DNA of 64,000 bases. Origin: Volvox africanus (Eukaryota > Chlorophyta > Chlorophyceae > Chlamydomonadales > Volvocaceae). Position numbers and translations under genes: made by a program. The notes beneath the pieces are model-generated. The model ran no database searches. It saw nothing but the letters and a program-made list of their open reading frames with translations, and was not told where the DNA came from. Where the stretch lies: assembly GCA_030268105.1 (NCBI GenBank), contig BSDZ01000014.1:325501-389500 (forward strand), given 5' to 3'. Positions 10,196 through 21,500 of this stretch are shown here, piece by piece (position 1 is the stretch's first letter; every line of letters begins with the position of its first letter).

Positions 10196-11376
10196 TGTTG
10201 TGCTACGGTTCGTTTCCCGCCGATGCGTAGGTCGATGCGACCCTACGAGGCGAAGTGTTATCTTGATGAATGCACGAATGACTATTGCATATGAATGAAC
10301 CTGCATGATATAGATGTATTCGCATACATTTATGTGACATGGCAAGCCAAAAGTCAATCCTCCATTGACAACCGCTTCTTTAGGCGTACACAAGTCTACA
10401 TAAGAGCCTTGGGAACGCGAGGCGACACACAGCGTCGGGCGTTGTGCAGTATTCTCTGGAAGCGGGGATTGGGGTCCAGGGAGATTTGTGTGTGTGTGTG
10501 TGTGTATGTGTGTGTGTGTGTGTGTGTTGCACGTATATCGCTACACAGCGCCAATGAAACGCGACCGTGGTCTGGTAAGGTTTGGTGCCAAAGCGGGAGA
10601 GGAGACGGGTGACGGAACGCAACGGGGGAGGATGGCTTGAGAGTTGTGTCGGGAAGTTGGCAGCAGGCCGTATACATTAATATATGCATTTGGCATGTTA
10701 TAATTGTCCATCACGACATTGCATCATGGCAAATCCGCCTAGCATGCATGAAATACCGAATCATTGAAGTGCGCATTAAGCTTGTGCTCTGAAACGATAA
10801 GTAATATTATTTGATATAATATTACTTCATTACAGCACACGTTGAGAGTGCCGCACTCGTCACAATGCATGCCTTGCAACCGAATATCGTTATTCGGACC
10901 CTTGCATCATGCGAATGCCGGAAAGGCTTATACGTTGTTATGCTTGGACATCGCCTATACACAGTAGGGTTGTCACACTTAGGATCGGCCTCCTAGTGTG
11001 AATCGTAAGACATTGCGATGCTGCGAGTATAACAGATGCAAGGACGGCTAAGCAAGACAAGACATTCGATACCAGAGGACACTCGTGTGTTCTACACTAT
11101 TATTACTATACGCTATTCTACTTAGCCCGAGCTAAGCCTAAACTTCGCTATTCACCGCCGCATGATGATTGCTTGCTTCCGGCGCTGACGGCGATTACTT
11201 CCATTGCACCGCTTCGATCTGTAAGACTGTAAGTTATATCTCTTCTTGTTTGAAGTCTTCCGCTGTCTCTGTTTGCTCACGCTTGTCTTGCTGTACTTGC
11301 AAGTACTCGCGCATCGGTGTCAAAAGCCTTCAGACGCGCAGATACTTATGAGCAAACACGAAGGAGAGGTACAACA
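10196..11376 (+). repeat. Solo gypsy LTR in copia unit 1
   Basis: A solitary LTR of the gypsy-1 subfamily lies in the copia RT coding region. It has TGTTGTGC and GTACAACA ends and is flanked by ATAAC on both sides (10191-10195 and 11377-11381). It is 833 bp plus a 348-bp secondary insertion. Orientation is that of gypsy-1 and gypsy-2. Removing the LTR and one ATAAC copy leaves the copia frame continuous across the junction, so the insertion itself did not shift the frame. Confidence 0.95.
10334..10681. repeat. 348-bp insertion inside the solo LTR (unit 1 copy), with GT microsatellite
   Basis: The block is absent from the solo LTRs of units 2, 4 and 5 and present in unit 3 (30364-30711). It is bordered by ATACATTTAT on the left (10324-10333) and ATACATTAAT on the right (10672-10681). 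The unit 3 copy keeps a perfect 10-bp duplication. I see no terminal inverted repeats, poly-A tail or coding frame. A (GT)n run with one interruption lies at 10487-10527. It may be a non-autonomous transposon or filler DNA. A 9-10-bp duplication would suit Mutator-like elements, but that is only a hint. Confidence 0.8.
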
Positions 11377-13798
11377 ATAACGTGATCTCTCCATTGGGCT
11401 GCCGTCGAACTTCCATGCCCAGAAATACCTCAATGCGGCCAAGATCTCTTACCTTGGATAGTTTGCTGATTTCTGCCTTGAGATTTCGGATCAGCTCGGG
11501 GTCTTTAGCCGCAATGCACATGTCGTCCACGTGGACCAGCACGAACACGTCTCCTTTGTTGTTGTTTGCTCTCAAGAACATCGCTTGGTCGGATTTGGAG
11601 GTGGTGAGTCCGATTTCAGCGAATTTGGTGCACAGTTTGTCGTACCAGCAGCGGGATGCTTGGCGGAGGCCATATATCGACTTGAGCAGACGGCAGGCAG
11701 CTACTGGGGTCGCCAGGTCGTATCCCAGTGGTGGTTTCATCCAGATTTCTTCTTTGAGGTCGCCGTTCAAAAATGCCATGGAGACATCTAGTTGGTGTAC
11801 GTCGAAGTCCCTGGCAGCGGCAATGGCTAGGATGGCCCGGAATGATGAGCCTCGTGATGTAGGTGCAAACAGTTCTCCAAAATCCACCCCCTCGCGTTGT
11901 GTGAAGCCCTTCGCAACCAGACGCGCCTTGTATCGGTCGATTGAGCCATCAGGGCATGTCTTGACTTTGTAGACCCAGCGGCAGGGTAGGACGTTTGTGC
12001 CAGGCGGTGGGATGCCAATTTCCCAGGTGCCGTTGGTCATGTGGGCAATTATCTCGTCGTTCATCACTTGTTGCCACTTGATGCGGTGAGGGCCTCTGAT
12101 CGCATCATGGTGAGATTTGGGTTCTTGTATTCTGGTGGCCATGTTGATACGCGCTGCCACCGATCTTTGAGTGCGCCACCACTCACATGGGCGCTTTCGT
12201 ACGCGGATGGGGTAGCGGTTGGCTAACATCGTGTTGTCCTCATCCATGTCTTCTTCTGTTGCCATGTCCTCAATGTCGGAGTCGTCGGTGTCCTCAGGTT
12301 GTATTGGGTCTTGCCTTGGTTGGCTTCCCGATGGGCCCGCTCCATCGTTGACGGCTCCTGTTCCCGCTGTATTTGGATAGCTTGGCGCTGTGCGTATTAC
12401 AGGAGGTGGTGGTTGAGGTGGATTTGGCTCGTGGCCATCGCCATTGTGCGCATTGGTGGACATAGGGACAGCTCTCGGTCGTGGCTCTGGGTCGTCCATG
12501 TCGGAATCAGAGTCAGTTTCAGCATTGTCGCGGTTGTCGTTCGAGGGTTTGTATGGTTCGTGCGTGGCCTGTTGTTCATCGAATACAACATCGCTGTGTC
12601 TTGATACTGACCCGTCCGGGAATAATATCCGGTAGCTGCCCCCATCACCATATCCCACCATTATACCTCGACGACTCACGGGATCCAGTTTGTTGTGCTT
12701 GGCCTTGGGCACGTGGACATAAGCCGTGCAGCCAAAAACGGGCAAATGATCGACCTCTGGAACCTTTCCAGTGAAGAGCTCGTACGGGGTACGGGAGATA
12801 CCATCTCCTGGTAGGTATATTGCGTAGGTAGTTGGCTGTGGCTGCCACCTCAGCCCATATTTTTTGAGGGAGTTTGGATTCCAGTAATAGGGCGCGCATC
12901 TTTTCCAGCAGGGTCCAGTTTAACCGCTCTGCAGCGCCATTTTGTTCAGGGGTGTATCCAACTGTTGGCCCATGCCTGATCCCTCTGGAAGCAAAGAAGG
13001 CTTGCAGTTGGGAATTGACGAATTCTCCTCCTCTGTCGGACCGCATCTCCCACGTCTTATGTCCACACATGTTCTCCAGCTGATTTATCATCGTTACCAG
13101 CTTGTCCTTAACCGCCTCCTTGGTGTTGGTGAATGCAACTGCTGAAAATTTTGTGCAGTCATCCAACAGTACCGTGACCCATTTGGGGTGTTGTCCGGCA
13201 TGGGGCCGCAGACGTCCACATGGATGAGCTCCATTGGTCTATCAGATTTGTGCCCCGTGGATTTGTGGGTTCCGCACGTTTGCCGTGATAAAACACAAGT
13301 CTCGCACTTGGCGGGGATGACCTTCTGTTGTGGTACACCGTCGACACCTATCACCATTCCGTGCCTGATTAGCTTCTGCAGACCTCCGAGTCCAATGTGC
13401 CCAAAGCGTCGGTGCCACAGGCCTTCGCTTTGGCTTGACAGCTTGGCGTGGGCAGCACCGGCAAAGCTGAAATGTGCGTCGTTAGGTTGACCGACGTCGC
13501 ACTCCAACCTATATAAGTTACCTTCTCGTCGGCCTGCAATGATGATGTTTCCATAACGTTTTACGTAGACCATATGCTTGGTGAACATGATTTCCCCTTC
13601 ATCGGATTTGTCGTTGATAGACGAGACGGACAGGACTTTGACGCAGCTGTGTGGCACCACGTAAACGTTGTTGATGGTGATTTTGGTGTCGGGGTAGAGT
13701 GTGGACACCAGTATGAGGGTGCCTACCGTGATAGGTTGAATGGTTTCCCCACCCATGCTCATGAAAACGTTCCTGTCGGCTTATTCCAACCACGTTGG
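11377..13798 (-). pseudogene. Copia pol 5' part: integrase and RT (unit 1)
   Basis: Reading on the minus strand, the GAG-pre-integrase segment comes first (WHRRFGHIGLGGLQKL, CETC). The integrase core follows, with Asp in HVDVCGP, Asp in MRSDRGGEF and Glu in PEQNGAAE. Then comes an acidic Pro/Asp linker and the RT domain (DVSMAFLNGDL, IYGLRQASR, and HVDD in place of the usual YVDD). Frame breaks lie near 13170 (NGSRY to VLLDDC), near 12810 (between NIPT and the GKVPE region) and near 13763 (a 5-bp loss). The longest surviving frame is 11330-12745. Confidence 0.92.
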
Positions 13799-14983
13799 TT
13801 AGCTCCCGTTCGTCGTACGTGATGTGGTGATGTGGTGAGATGCGCTGGAGTCCACGTACCACCCTTGTAATTTGTCGTATTGGGATCCCACGAATGCGCA
13901 GTTCTCTGGTTGATTGGATCGTCGCCCTCCACTTTCCTGTCGACTTGTTGGCCTGGATAATGCTGTGGCGTCAACGGTGTTGTGCCTCCTGTTGCCCTGG
14001 CGGTTGTAGTTGCCATCTTGCCTGTCGCATCTTATTTGGCCTGGAGGTTGTGGTATGCGTGATGTGCGGCATTGTCGCGCGGTACGTCCATAATTTCCGC
14101 ATAGTTGGCATTGCACTGTCCCGCCGTAGCCATAACCTGATCTGTGTTCATGTTGGCTTACTCCGTTGCGGCCATCTCTTCCATAACTCCATGCATCTCC
14201 TTGATTGATGATTGGCATATTCCTGTATCCTCGATCAAATGTGTTGCCGTGATGGTTCCATTCGTCGTGGCTGTTGTTGGCAGCACTCCATGTGCCTCCT
14301 CGACTTGTGCCGGCAAATGTGACCGAATTATCTCCGTAGCCGCGTTCAATTGTGTCATTGTGATTGCGGCTAGTCTCACTGTGATATTGTCCGGTGCTCC
14401 AATTGTCTCTTTGGCTTGTTGCACTGAAAGCAACGGAATCACCCTCTGCATCGACTCGTTTCTCAAAAGCCAATAGTTGAGCGCCCACGGTATCCAAATT
14501 GTATTGGCCATTGACTGTCAGTGTGGTAACAATGACCGAGAATTTCTTCGGCAGTCCCACCAGTAGATTGTAGGTAACTTCCCGTTCGGTAACGGGGTGT
14601 CCCACTTCCACCAAGTCCGTATATAGATTGCGGACGCGAGCCAGATATAAGATTAGGGCTTTATTTTGTGCCATTTTAAGGGCTGACAGTTCAGCAACAA
14701 GCTGAGATTTTCTTGCGTGGCTGCTTGCCGCAAAACCAGCCGTGAGCCTCTCCCATGCTCCCTTGGCGTTGGGTGCTGCTCAGATAATTGCCAAGTGATG
14801 ATCTTGGACATTTTTGACAAGGATGTTTCTGACCTTGTTTGACGCGGCGATGTCCTCGTCGGTCATTGGTTCGTCTCTCAGCCATCTATCCAGGTTGTTC
14901 TCTTGCATCATAGATTGGAATCTGAACGACCACGTAGCATACTTGCTCAGACCTAATGGGTCTGATAACCTGTCCTTTCCCAT
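13799..14983 (-). pseudogene. Copia gag-protease region (unit 1)
   Basis: The frame begins at ATG 14983. Gag has the capsid segment LILYLARVRNLYTDL and the knuckle CQLCGNYGRTARQC, where the expected His is Arg. A protease-like WYVDSSASHHIT motif ends the region, with DSS instead of DSG. A TGA at about 14780 in the DHHLAII segment truncates Gag after 67 codons. An 8-bp direct duplication in the protease motif (CATCACCA repeated) shifts the frame. Both the knuckle change and the protease shift are shared by units 1-5. Confidence 0.9.
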
Positions 14984-15200
14984 TGTTGCACGTTATAGTT
15001 CCCGATGTAGGCAGGCGATTATGGTCGTTGTTGACCAGAGGCGGCGGTCGCTGTGCTCCGTATTTTGTGGACCAGTATTCGCGACACGAGTGATTCCTCA
15101 ATTCTCGCACCACGAGCAGTCGCTGATTTCGACACTCAGAGCTTTTGGCGACTTCAGTTGTAGAGTCAAAGTTGCCAGACTTGTATTTGCCACCACCAAT

Positions 15201-15763
15201 TGAAAGCGCTTGGCCAAAACATTGATGCCTATGCCTTGACGAGATAATTACGGCTCAGAAGAGCCGGGGCTCATAACCTCTTACGAGGATAGGAGCAACC
15301 GATGCGAAACGTGGACAGATTACAATGTATTGACGCAGGAACCGTGTATATTTGGCATAAATAATTATAGTATCAACGTTAGTAACGCGCAAGACTAACT
15401 AGAGCAGAGTGCACATAAACAATATACTCGCGATAATAACTGTATGGCACTCGTCGCGATATCTAACTTACATCGCAGTTACTCGCACCTAAGTAAGAGC
15501 TATTACACAACCGTTACCAAACTGTATTACGATGACGTGAAATCCCGCATAATCGCAACACACCCCCTCGGGATGCACGTCATGGTCGAATAGGGCACTT
15601 CAATATCACACCCCCTCAAAGTTAGTAGCGTCAAGTTGCTAAGTATCACTAGAATAAACCTCTACGATAAGGCAATTGAGACGATGCTGGACTGGTGCTG
15701 TTAGGTGCCACAATAAGAATAAGTCATCCTTCGCTTATGAAAGTTATTGTCAAATGAGATAAT
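15201..15763 (-). repeat. Copia LTR B (shared by units 1 and 2)
   Basis: The 563-bp LTR is nearly identical to A, C, D, E and F. It shares the GTGCACATAAAC and CTGTATGGC variants with C and D, and differs there from A and E. It lies 6423 bp from LTR A. Confidence 0.8.
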
Positions 15764-15865
15764 AACCTCACTATCGAATACAGATTAACTACAGCCAGCC
15801 ACCCGGACTCACGCCTTATTGGCCTATATGAGCTGGTCTCTACCAACAAATCGATGACTTCCTCG

Positions 15866-15985
15866 TCAGGTATCGTCTAGTCCCATTTCTCGGCGGCACC
15901 AGACGAACTTTCCTTCTGGCAGTGGTTTGGTCAATGCGTCCGCCACCATCTCCTCCGAGCCTCAGTGCCACGTCGCCCTCTATCA
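15866..15985 (-). pseudogene. Copia pol C-terminal end (unit 2, left of gypsy-2)
   Basis: The last part of pol ends at a TGA whose complement is at 15866-15868. The frame holds the VADALTKPLP motif that ends copia polyproteins. This frame differs from that of RNase H upstream, showing a frameshift common to the array. The piece is separated from 23435-24111 by gypsy-2. Confidence 0.85.
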
Positions 15986-16809
15986 TGTTGTGCTACGGTT
16001 CATTTCCCGCCGACGCGTAGGTCGACGCGATCCTACGAGGCGAAGTGCTTTTGTGATGAACGCATTACATATGAATGAATCTGCATGATATAAATGTATT
16101 CGCATACATTTATATATGCATCTGGCATGTTGTCATTATCCATCGCGACATCGCATCATGGCAAATCCGCCTAGCATGCATGAATGATCGAATCATTGAA
16201 GTGCGCATTATGCTCGTGCTACGAAACGATAAGTAATATTATCTGATATAATATTACTTCATTTAAGCACACGTTGAGAGCGCCGCCCTCGTCGCGATAC
16301 ATGCCCTGCAACCGGATATCGTTATCCGGACCCTTGCATCATGCGAATGCCGGAAAGGCTTATACGTTGTTACGAGTAGACATCGCCCATACGCAGTAGG
16401 GTTGTCACATCTAGGATCGGCCTCCTAATGTGAATCGTACGGCACTGCGATGCTGCGAGTATAACAGATGCGAGGACGGCTAAGCTAGACAAGACATTCG
16501 ATACCGGAGAACACTTGTGTGTTCTACATTACTATTGCTATACGATATTCTACTTAGCCCGAGCTAACACTGAACTTCGCTAATCACCGCCGCGTGATGA
16601 TTGCTTGCTTCCGGCGCTGACGGCGATTTCGTCCATTGCATCATTCCGATCTGTAAGACCGTAAGTTATATCTCTCTTCGTCTTGAAGTCTTCCGCTGTC
16701 TCTGTTTGCTCTCGCTTGCCTTGCTGTACTTGCAAGTGCTCGCGCATCGGTGTGGATAGTCTCCAGACGTGCAGATACTTATGAGCAAACGCGAACGAGA
16801 GGTACAACA
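15986..16809 (+). repeat. Gypsy-2 5' LTR (824 bp)
   Basis: It has TGTTGTGC start and GTACAACA end. The hairpin CCGGATA, loop TCGT, TATCCGG lies at 16312-16329, where the gypsy-1 subfamily has CCGAATA/TATTCGG. The primer-binding block TTTGGTATCGAGACAGG follows directly. Confidence 0.96.
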
Positions 16810-16876
16810 ATTTGGTATCGAGACAGGTTCGTTGCCTAACTGTCTCTCTTTGTCGAATCGGAAGTAGGTTCTTTCT

Positions 16877-17180
16877 ATGGCGAGTTCCAGCGACGAACCA
16901 CGAGGACCGCTAGATACTTTTGCCGAAGACTTAGGCCGCGCCGTTTTGGACGCCGCCACTTCCGGTTTGTAATTGTTTAATCGCTTTTGCTTAGATTGCT
17001 GCACTTGTTGTGTAAGTGTACGGTCTGAGTCGCAGGTAATCTCAGTGCACAGGCATTGCTTGCCGTGGCGACTGAGACCGGCTTTCGTCCGGACCAGTTG
17101 GCGACTCTCATTGCCCAAACTACGGAGATCAGGACTCAGCTGGGCAATTACTTGCTGAATTTGCTGAATCTTCTCAAGAG
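16877..17180 (+). other. Gypsy-2 leader with two short conserved reading frames
   Basis: The 31-residue frame at 16877-16972 and the open segment at about 17044-17180 match those of gypsy-1. The first differs by one silent and one Ala-to-Thr change. The second differs by a few residues (Ala to Val after MLA, Ser to Asn after NYLL). Intron-like borders lie between them. The conserved reading suggests coding function before insertion, but splicing is inferred only. Confidence 0.4.
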
Positions 17181-17275
17181 TACTGTCGGTAGGCTCACCG
17201 AGTTGTTTTGTACTCTTGCCTTTGCGATAGAAGTCGGCTTCTATTACGCAAACCTAGGGTATCGTTTCGTGCCTC

Positions 17276-18511
17276 ATGTCCGCGGAACACGACGATACGC
17301 CACACACTAGCCTAGCTAGCCAACCCGATTTTGTTGTGGCTGCTAGAGCACCGGATAGAGGTCTTGAGACTGTTGGCGCGCGAGCCACTCAAGAGCCCCT
17401 TTTCCTTCAGACCCCTGCTCACTTAATTGTGCCGCATTCAGCAGTGAACACGAATATGGACAACACTGCTGGACCAAGGGTTCTGCCATTACCTCAAGCT
17501 CGAGGGCATGATGACATCCCTGAGGTGATGAGATTGTCGATTCCCGTTCCTAGGCTCAATATTTCGCTGACCGACAAGACACCAGGGCATAGCATAGCCG
17601 ATGCAACTCGTGCGTACGTGCGTGACGCTAAAAAGTATCTCCAGGCTGTTCATGGTGGCGATAATGACGGTATCAGGTGTCTCTTCGTTGGTAACACCCT
17701 CGAGGGCGCAGCGAAGGACTGGTATCGCAATTGGACCAACGCCCGGGGCAGCTATACTTTTGACGAGTTGGTCGCCGCTTTGCTCGCACGATTCGCTACT
17801 GAGGTTCAAGCACGCAATGTGGAAGCTCGTAACGTTTTGGCAGCCGGTAGCTACCACATGCGTCGGGATGAAAATGTACCTGCGTACCAGTCACGCTTCG
17901 AAGCACTTGTGACTCCCATTGCTGACCTCACCGAATCTGAGCGTGTCTTTTGGTTTAGGCGAGGCCTAACGAAACTTTTGGCTAAATGGTGCGCCACTGA
18001 CTTGGTTGGAGCGCAGATTAAGTCGTATGACGCGTTGGTCGCTTTTGCTAAGGGCGCGGAGATACGACTCCTTGCCGGCGAGGAAGAAGTCAAGTCTGCC
18101 CCTCGTGCAAATGCCGTGCAAGTGCAGGATCCGCTTGGGGAAGCTGTAGCTCTCGACCAGGACCTCGGCGCGACCCGCCCCACGCCTACTGCCGCGACGC
18201 GACGCAGCAACGGGCAACGCAAGGCGCGCGGGGGCGCTAGCTCGGGTGTCCGTGGTACAGGAGGAGCAGGTCCGAGCTCGGACCCAGCTAGGAACAGGAA
18301 GCGTGGTGGTGCGCCGTCGTCGGCAGCCGCACGGCGTTCCGACCCCAACGCGAAACGTACTCGTACGGACGACACATTTATGCCAAAATGGAATTGCAAT
18401 CGTTCCGAATTCGAGCGTCGAAAATTGGCCAACGTTTGTCTACGGTGTGCGGAGAACCATTCCACGAAGGATTGCCCTCTAATGCCGCCGTTTGTACCTC
18501 AGCCGAAATAG
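17276..18511 (+). CDS. gag: Gypsy-2 Gag polyprotein (intact)
   Basis: The uninterrupted 411-residue frame starts MSAEHDDTPH. The retrotransposon capsid domain spans about residues 90-265 (RAYVRDAKKYLQAVHGG, KDWYRNWTNARG, AYQSRFEALVTPI, FWFRRGLTKLL). A Ser/Gly/Arg-rich linker with KRKRGG-type basic patches follows, then one CCHC zinc knuckle near the C-terminus (CLRCAENHSTKDC) for RNA binding. The protein would assemble cytoplasmic virus-like particles around element RNA. The frame ends in TAG, after which pol continues in the same frame. The start could lie further upstream if the leader is spliced. The knuckle and domain order are typical of Ty3/gypsy Gag. Confidence 0.92.
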   Translation: MSAEHDDTPHTSLASQPDFVVAARAPDRGLETVGARATQEPLFLQTPAHLIVPHSAVNTNMDNTAGPRVLPLPQARGHDDIPEVMRLSIPVPRLNISLTDKTPGHSIADATRAYVRDAKKYLQAVHGGDNDGIRCLFVGNTLEGAAKDWYRNWTNARGSYTFDELVAALLARFATEVQARNVEARNVLAAGSYHMRRDENVPAYQSRFEALVTPIADLTESERVFWFRRGLTKLLAKWCATDLVGAQIKSYDALVAFAKGAEIRLLAGEEEVKSAPRANAVQVQDPLGEAVALDQDLGATRPTPTAATRRSNGQRKARGGASSGVRGTGGAGPSSDPARNRKRGGAPSSAAARRSDPNAKRTRTDDTFMPKWNCNRSEFERRKLANVCLRCAENHSTKDCPLMPPFVPQPK

Positions 18512-21500
18512 GGGCTTGCCCGGGTTCCTGTGGAGGGGGCACCACCTGGGATTTCTGAACTAACGCGTGGTCGGTGGTCATCCTTACGGCCAGCCGTTAA
18601 GGCATTGTTGCCTTGTGTACTTGGACACATCGAGCGAGTCATTGCGCGACGCATCACGCTTGACGGACGCACGGGACTTCTCTGCTTCGACCCGTTGTGT
18701 AATTTGTTTACACCTCACCACCCCCTGTCGTCTATCAATCTGTCTAACCACGTGGTTTTGTTCATCCCCTCGTCTCTGCGTGAGATGTCGGAACAGTTGG
18801 CCATATACAGGAGATGTAGGCGTCAATATCCAGGCACTGCCGCATGTGTATTACTCCCTGCTTTCTGTCGGCGCAAGGCAGAGGCATCGTTAAGGGGTAT
18901 GCGGCATGTCCACCGGTTCGAGCCGGGCACCGTTTTGTTTAATGGTGTGGATTGGGAGGGTACGCTGGCTCCGTGGCCATGCCTATCCTACTCGGTTGAC
19001 GTTTGGTACGAAGCTCCTGATGAGGGTGCCGTAGGTTACGGACCCGCCTTAAGTGCACTGACATTGTCTGCTGGGCAGTCGCTCGTAGATAACCGTGTCC
19101 CTGTGGTTCAGATCGGTTTGAATGGCCGTACTCTGAAGGCACTTGTTGACACCGGTGCCAGCGACGACTTCATCTCTGTCGCAGAGGTGAACGCGCTGGG
19201 GTTGTCCCCAGAGTCGTCTGATTGTCCACAGGTTACCCTTGCTGACGGGGGTAAGCATCCCATCGTGGGCAGGATTACCCTTAGCCTATCGATAGGCCCT
19301 TTGCGTGTTGTGACCCGGCCGTACGTGCTGCAGGGCTTAGCAGAGACTGCACCGTACATAATGGGGTCTTCGACATTACGACAGTACCGCGCGCGCATCG
19401 ACATGGAGACCGCAACCCTGCATATGTGCAAGGGTACTCTGTCGATTAAGGTACCTTTCCTGTCGTTCGAACATGTTACACCAAAGGAGGGCGAAACTGA
19501 GGCGGTGCCTATGGTTAATTTCGCTGTGACCGCAATGGCCGCGCGAATCGAACCAGAGCTAGTCGGGCGTAAGGAGGCCGTCCGTTTGTTACGGAAGGGT
19601 GCCCACGGACTGCTTTTAAGGCCGCGGGTGAGCTCTTGTGTCACCACCGCGCAGATTTCTGTGGATCCTGAGGTTGAGGCCCTACTGTCGCAGTATGAGG
19701 ACGTCCTTTAAGATATCCCTGGCCTACCACCTATGCGTCCTGTTGATCACACAATCCCTCTCATGCCTGGAGCGCAGCCTACGGCCCGGCCAATGTACAG
19801 GTTGAGTCCATTGGAACTGGACGAGGTGAAGCGCCAGGTGACGGATTTGCTCGCGAAGGGTATGATACGCCCCAGCACATCCCCGTATTCTGCACCGATT
19901 TTGTTTGTTGGTAAGAAGGATGGGACCTTGCGCATGTGCATCGATTACCGGGGGTTAAATGCGAATACGATGAAAAATCGCTACCCTTTGCCACGCGTTG
20001 ACGACCTGTTGGATAAGCTGAAGGGCTCGGCTTATTTTTCCTCAATTGACTTACAACAGGGCTACAATCAGATTCGCATCGCTGCCTCTGATATCCCGAA
20101 AACCACTTTTCGGACGCCCTTCGGTCACTTTGAGTATACGGTCCTATCGTTTGGTTTGACTAATGCCCCTGCAACGTTTCAGGCGGTTATGGACCGAATG
20201 TTTAGGCTGTTTATCGACAGGTTCGTTGTTTGCTACCTGGATGACATCTTGGTTTATTCTAAGACGCGCGAGGAGCACTTGGAGCATCTGCGGCTCGTGC
20301 TCGACGTTATGAGGCGGGAGCAATTGTTTGCTAAACGCGCCAAATGCTTTTGGGCGCAGCCTCAGGTGGAATATTTGGGCCACATTGTGTCGGCCACCGG
20401 TGTGAAGATGGACCCGCGGAAGGTCGCCGTGGTTCGCGATTGGCCCGCGCCTCAGAACCTCACGGAGCTGCGTAAGTTCCTTGGCTTGACCAATTATTTC
20501 CGAAAGTTCATTGAAAAATATTCCATCATTGCGGCCCCACTTACTAACTTAACTCGCAAAGGCGTTTTCGTTTCGCTCGAGTCGTGGACGTCGCAATGCC
20601 AGCGGGCATTCGAAGAGCTCAAACGAATCATTGCTGAAGATGTCACCCTTGCATTCCCTGATTACTCGTTGCCATTTCGTGTTGAGGTAGTGTCTGATGC
20701 CTCAATATTTGGAAGCGGCGCTGTATTGTTACAGGAAGGGCGACCAATCGCCTTCACGAGTAAGAAGTTTTCTGGTGCGGAGATTCGCTACACCACCGGG
20801 GAACAGGAGCTTCTGGCCGTGCTGCATGCTTTAAAGGAATGGCGCTGTTACCTCGAGGGACGCCCGTTTACTTTAAAGACTGACCACAAGCCCCTAACGT
20901 TTTTGCAAAGCGTTCCGACGTTGAACCGCCATCAAGCTAGGTGGATGGAATATCTAGCTAGGTTCAACTGCACCTGGGAGTATATTTCTGGTAAATTGAA
21001 TATTGCCGATGCTCTCAGTCGACATCCGTCGCTACACGCTGCAATTTTGGCAGCGCCCGTCGTGCGGCCGCGTAGCGAGGAGGTACCGATCGCGACGGAC
21101 CTCGCGGAGCGGTTGAAGGTTGCCTACAACGCAGACGCCTGGTTCGCGGACCCGGCTAATGTAGAAAACCTTCACAAGCAGAATGGCCTTTGGCTACGGA
21201 CGGCGTTCCGAACGACGACGCGCTACGCTACGACATCCTTGCGCGGTTCCACGAGGACCCGTTAGCAGGACACCCTGGTAGCAAGCGATTGATCGACTTG
21301 GTGCAACGTTCCTTTTGGTGGCCTCGTTTGGCTAAGGATGCGGCGAACTTCGTCCAGACATGCAGTCTGTGCCAGCGCAATAAGGCTTTGTCCGGTAAGG
21401 GCCATGGGTTGTTGCAACCATTGCCTGTCCCGGATGCGCCTTGGGAAAGTGTTTCCATGGACTTCGTAGTCGCGCTGCCCAAAACTGAGGGGGGATACGA

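Larger units (their letters stand above)
9341..15200 (-). mobile_element. Copia unit 1
   Basis: The internal region lies between LTR A and LTR B. It carries the solo gypsy LTR, with the extra 348-bp insertion inside it. Private or partly shared markers are a 39-bp deletion near 9489 in the pol C-terminus, a TGA in gag shared with unit 0, and the 5-bp deletion near 13763 shared with units 2 and 3. The short segment 9341-9442 between LTR and pol stop holds the purine-rich GTGAGG (minus strand), a candidate polypurine tract. The leader 14984-15200 has no recognisable gene. Confidence 0.93.

Noticed and set aside
10380..10622. His-Thr repeat proteins over the GT microsatellite
   Set aside because: They are a translation artefact of a (GT)n run inside a non-coding insertion.
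11382..11972. Long plus-strand frame (196 codons) repeated in the copia units (for example 11382, 24950, 31412, 37526, 43637)
   Set aside because: It is antisense to the conserved copia RT domain and has no features of its own. It is open because of the coding bias of the opposite strand.
12299..12604. Trp- and Arg-rich plus-strand frames opposite the copia linker
   Set aside because: They are shadows of the acidic Pro/Asp linker on the minus strand.
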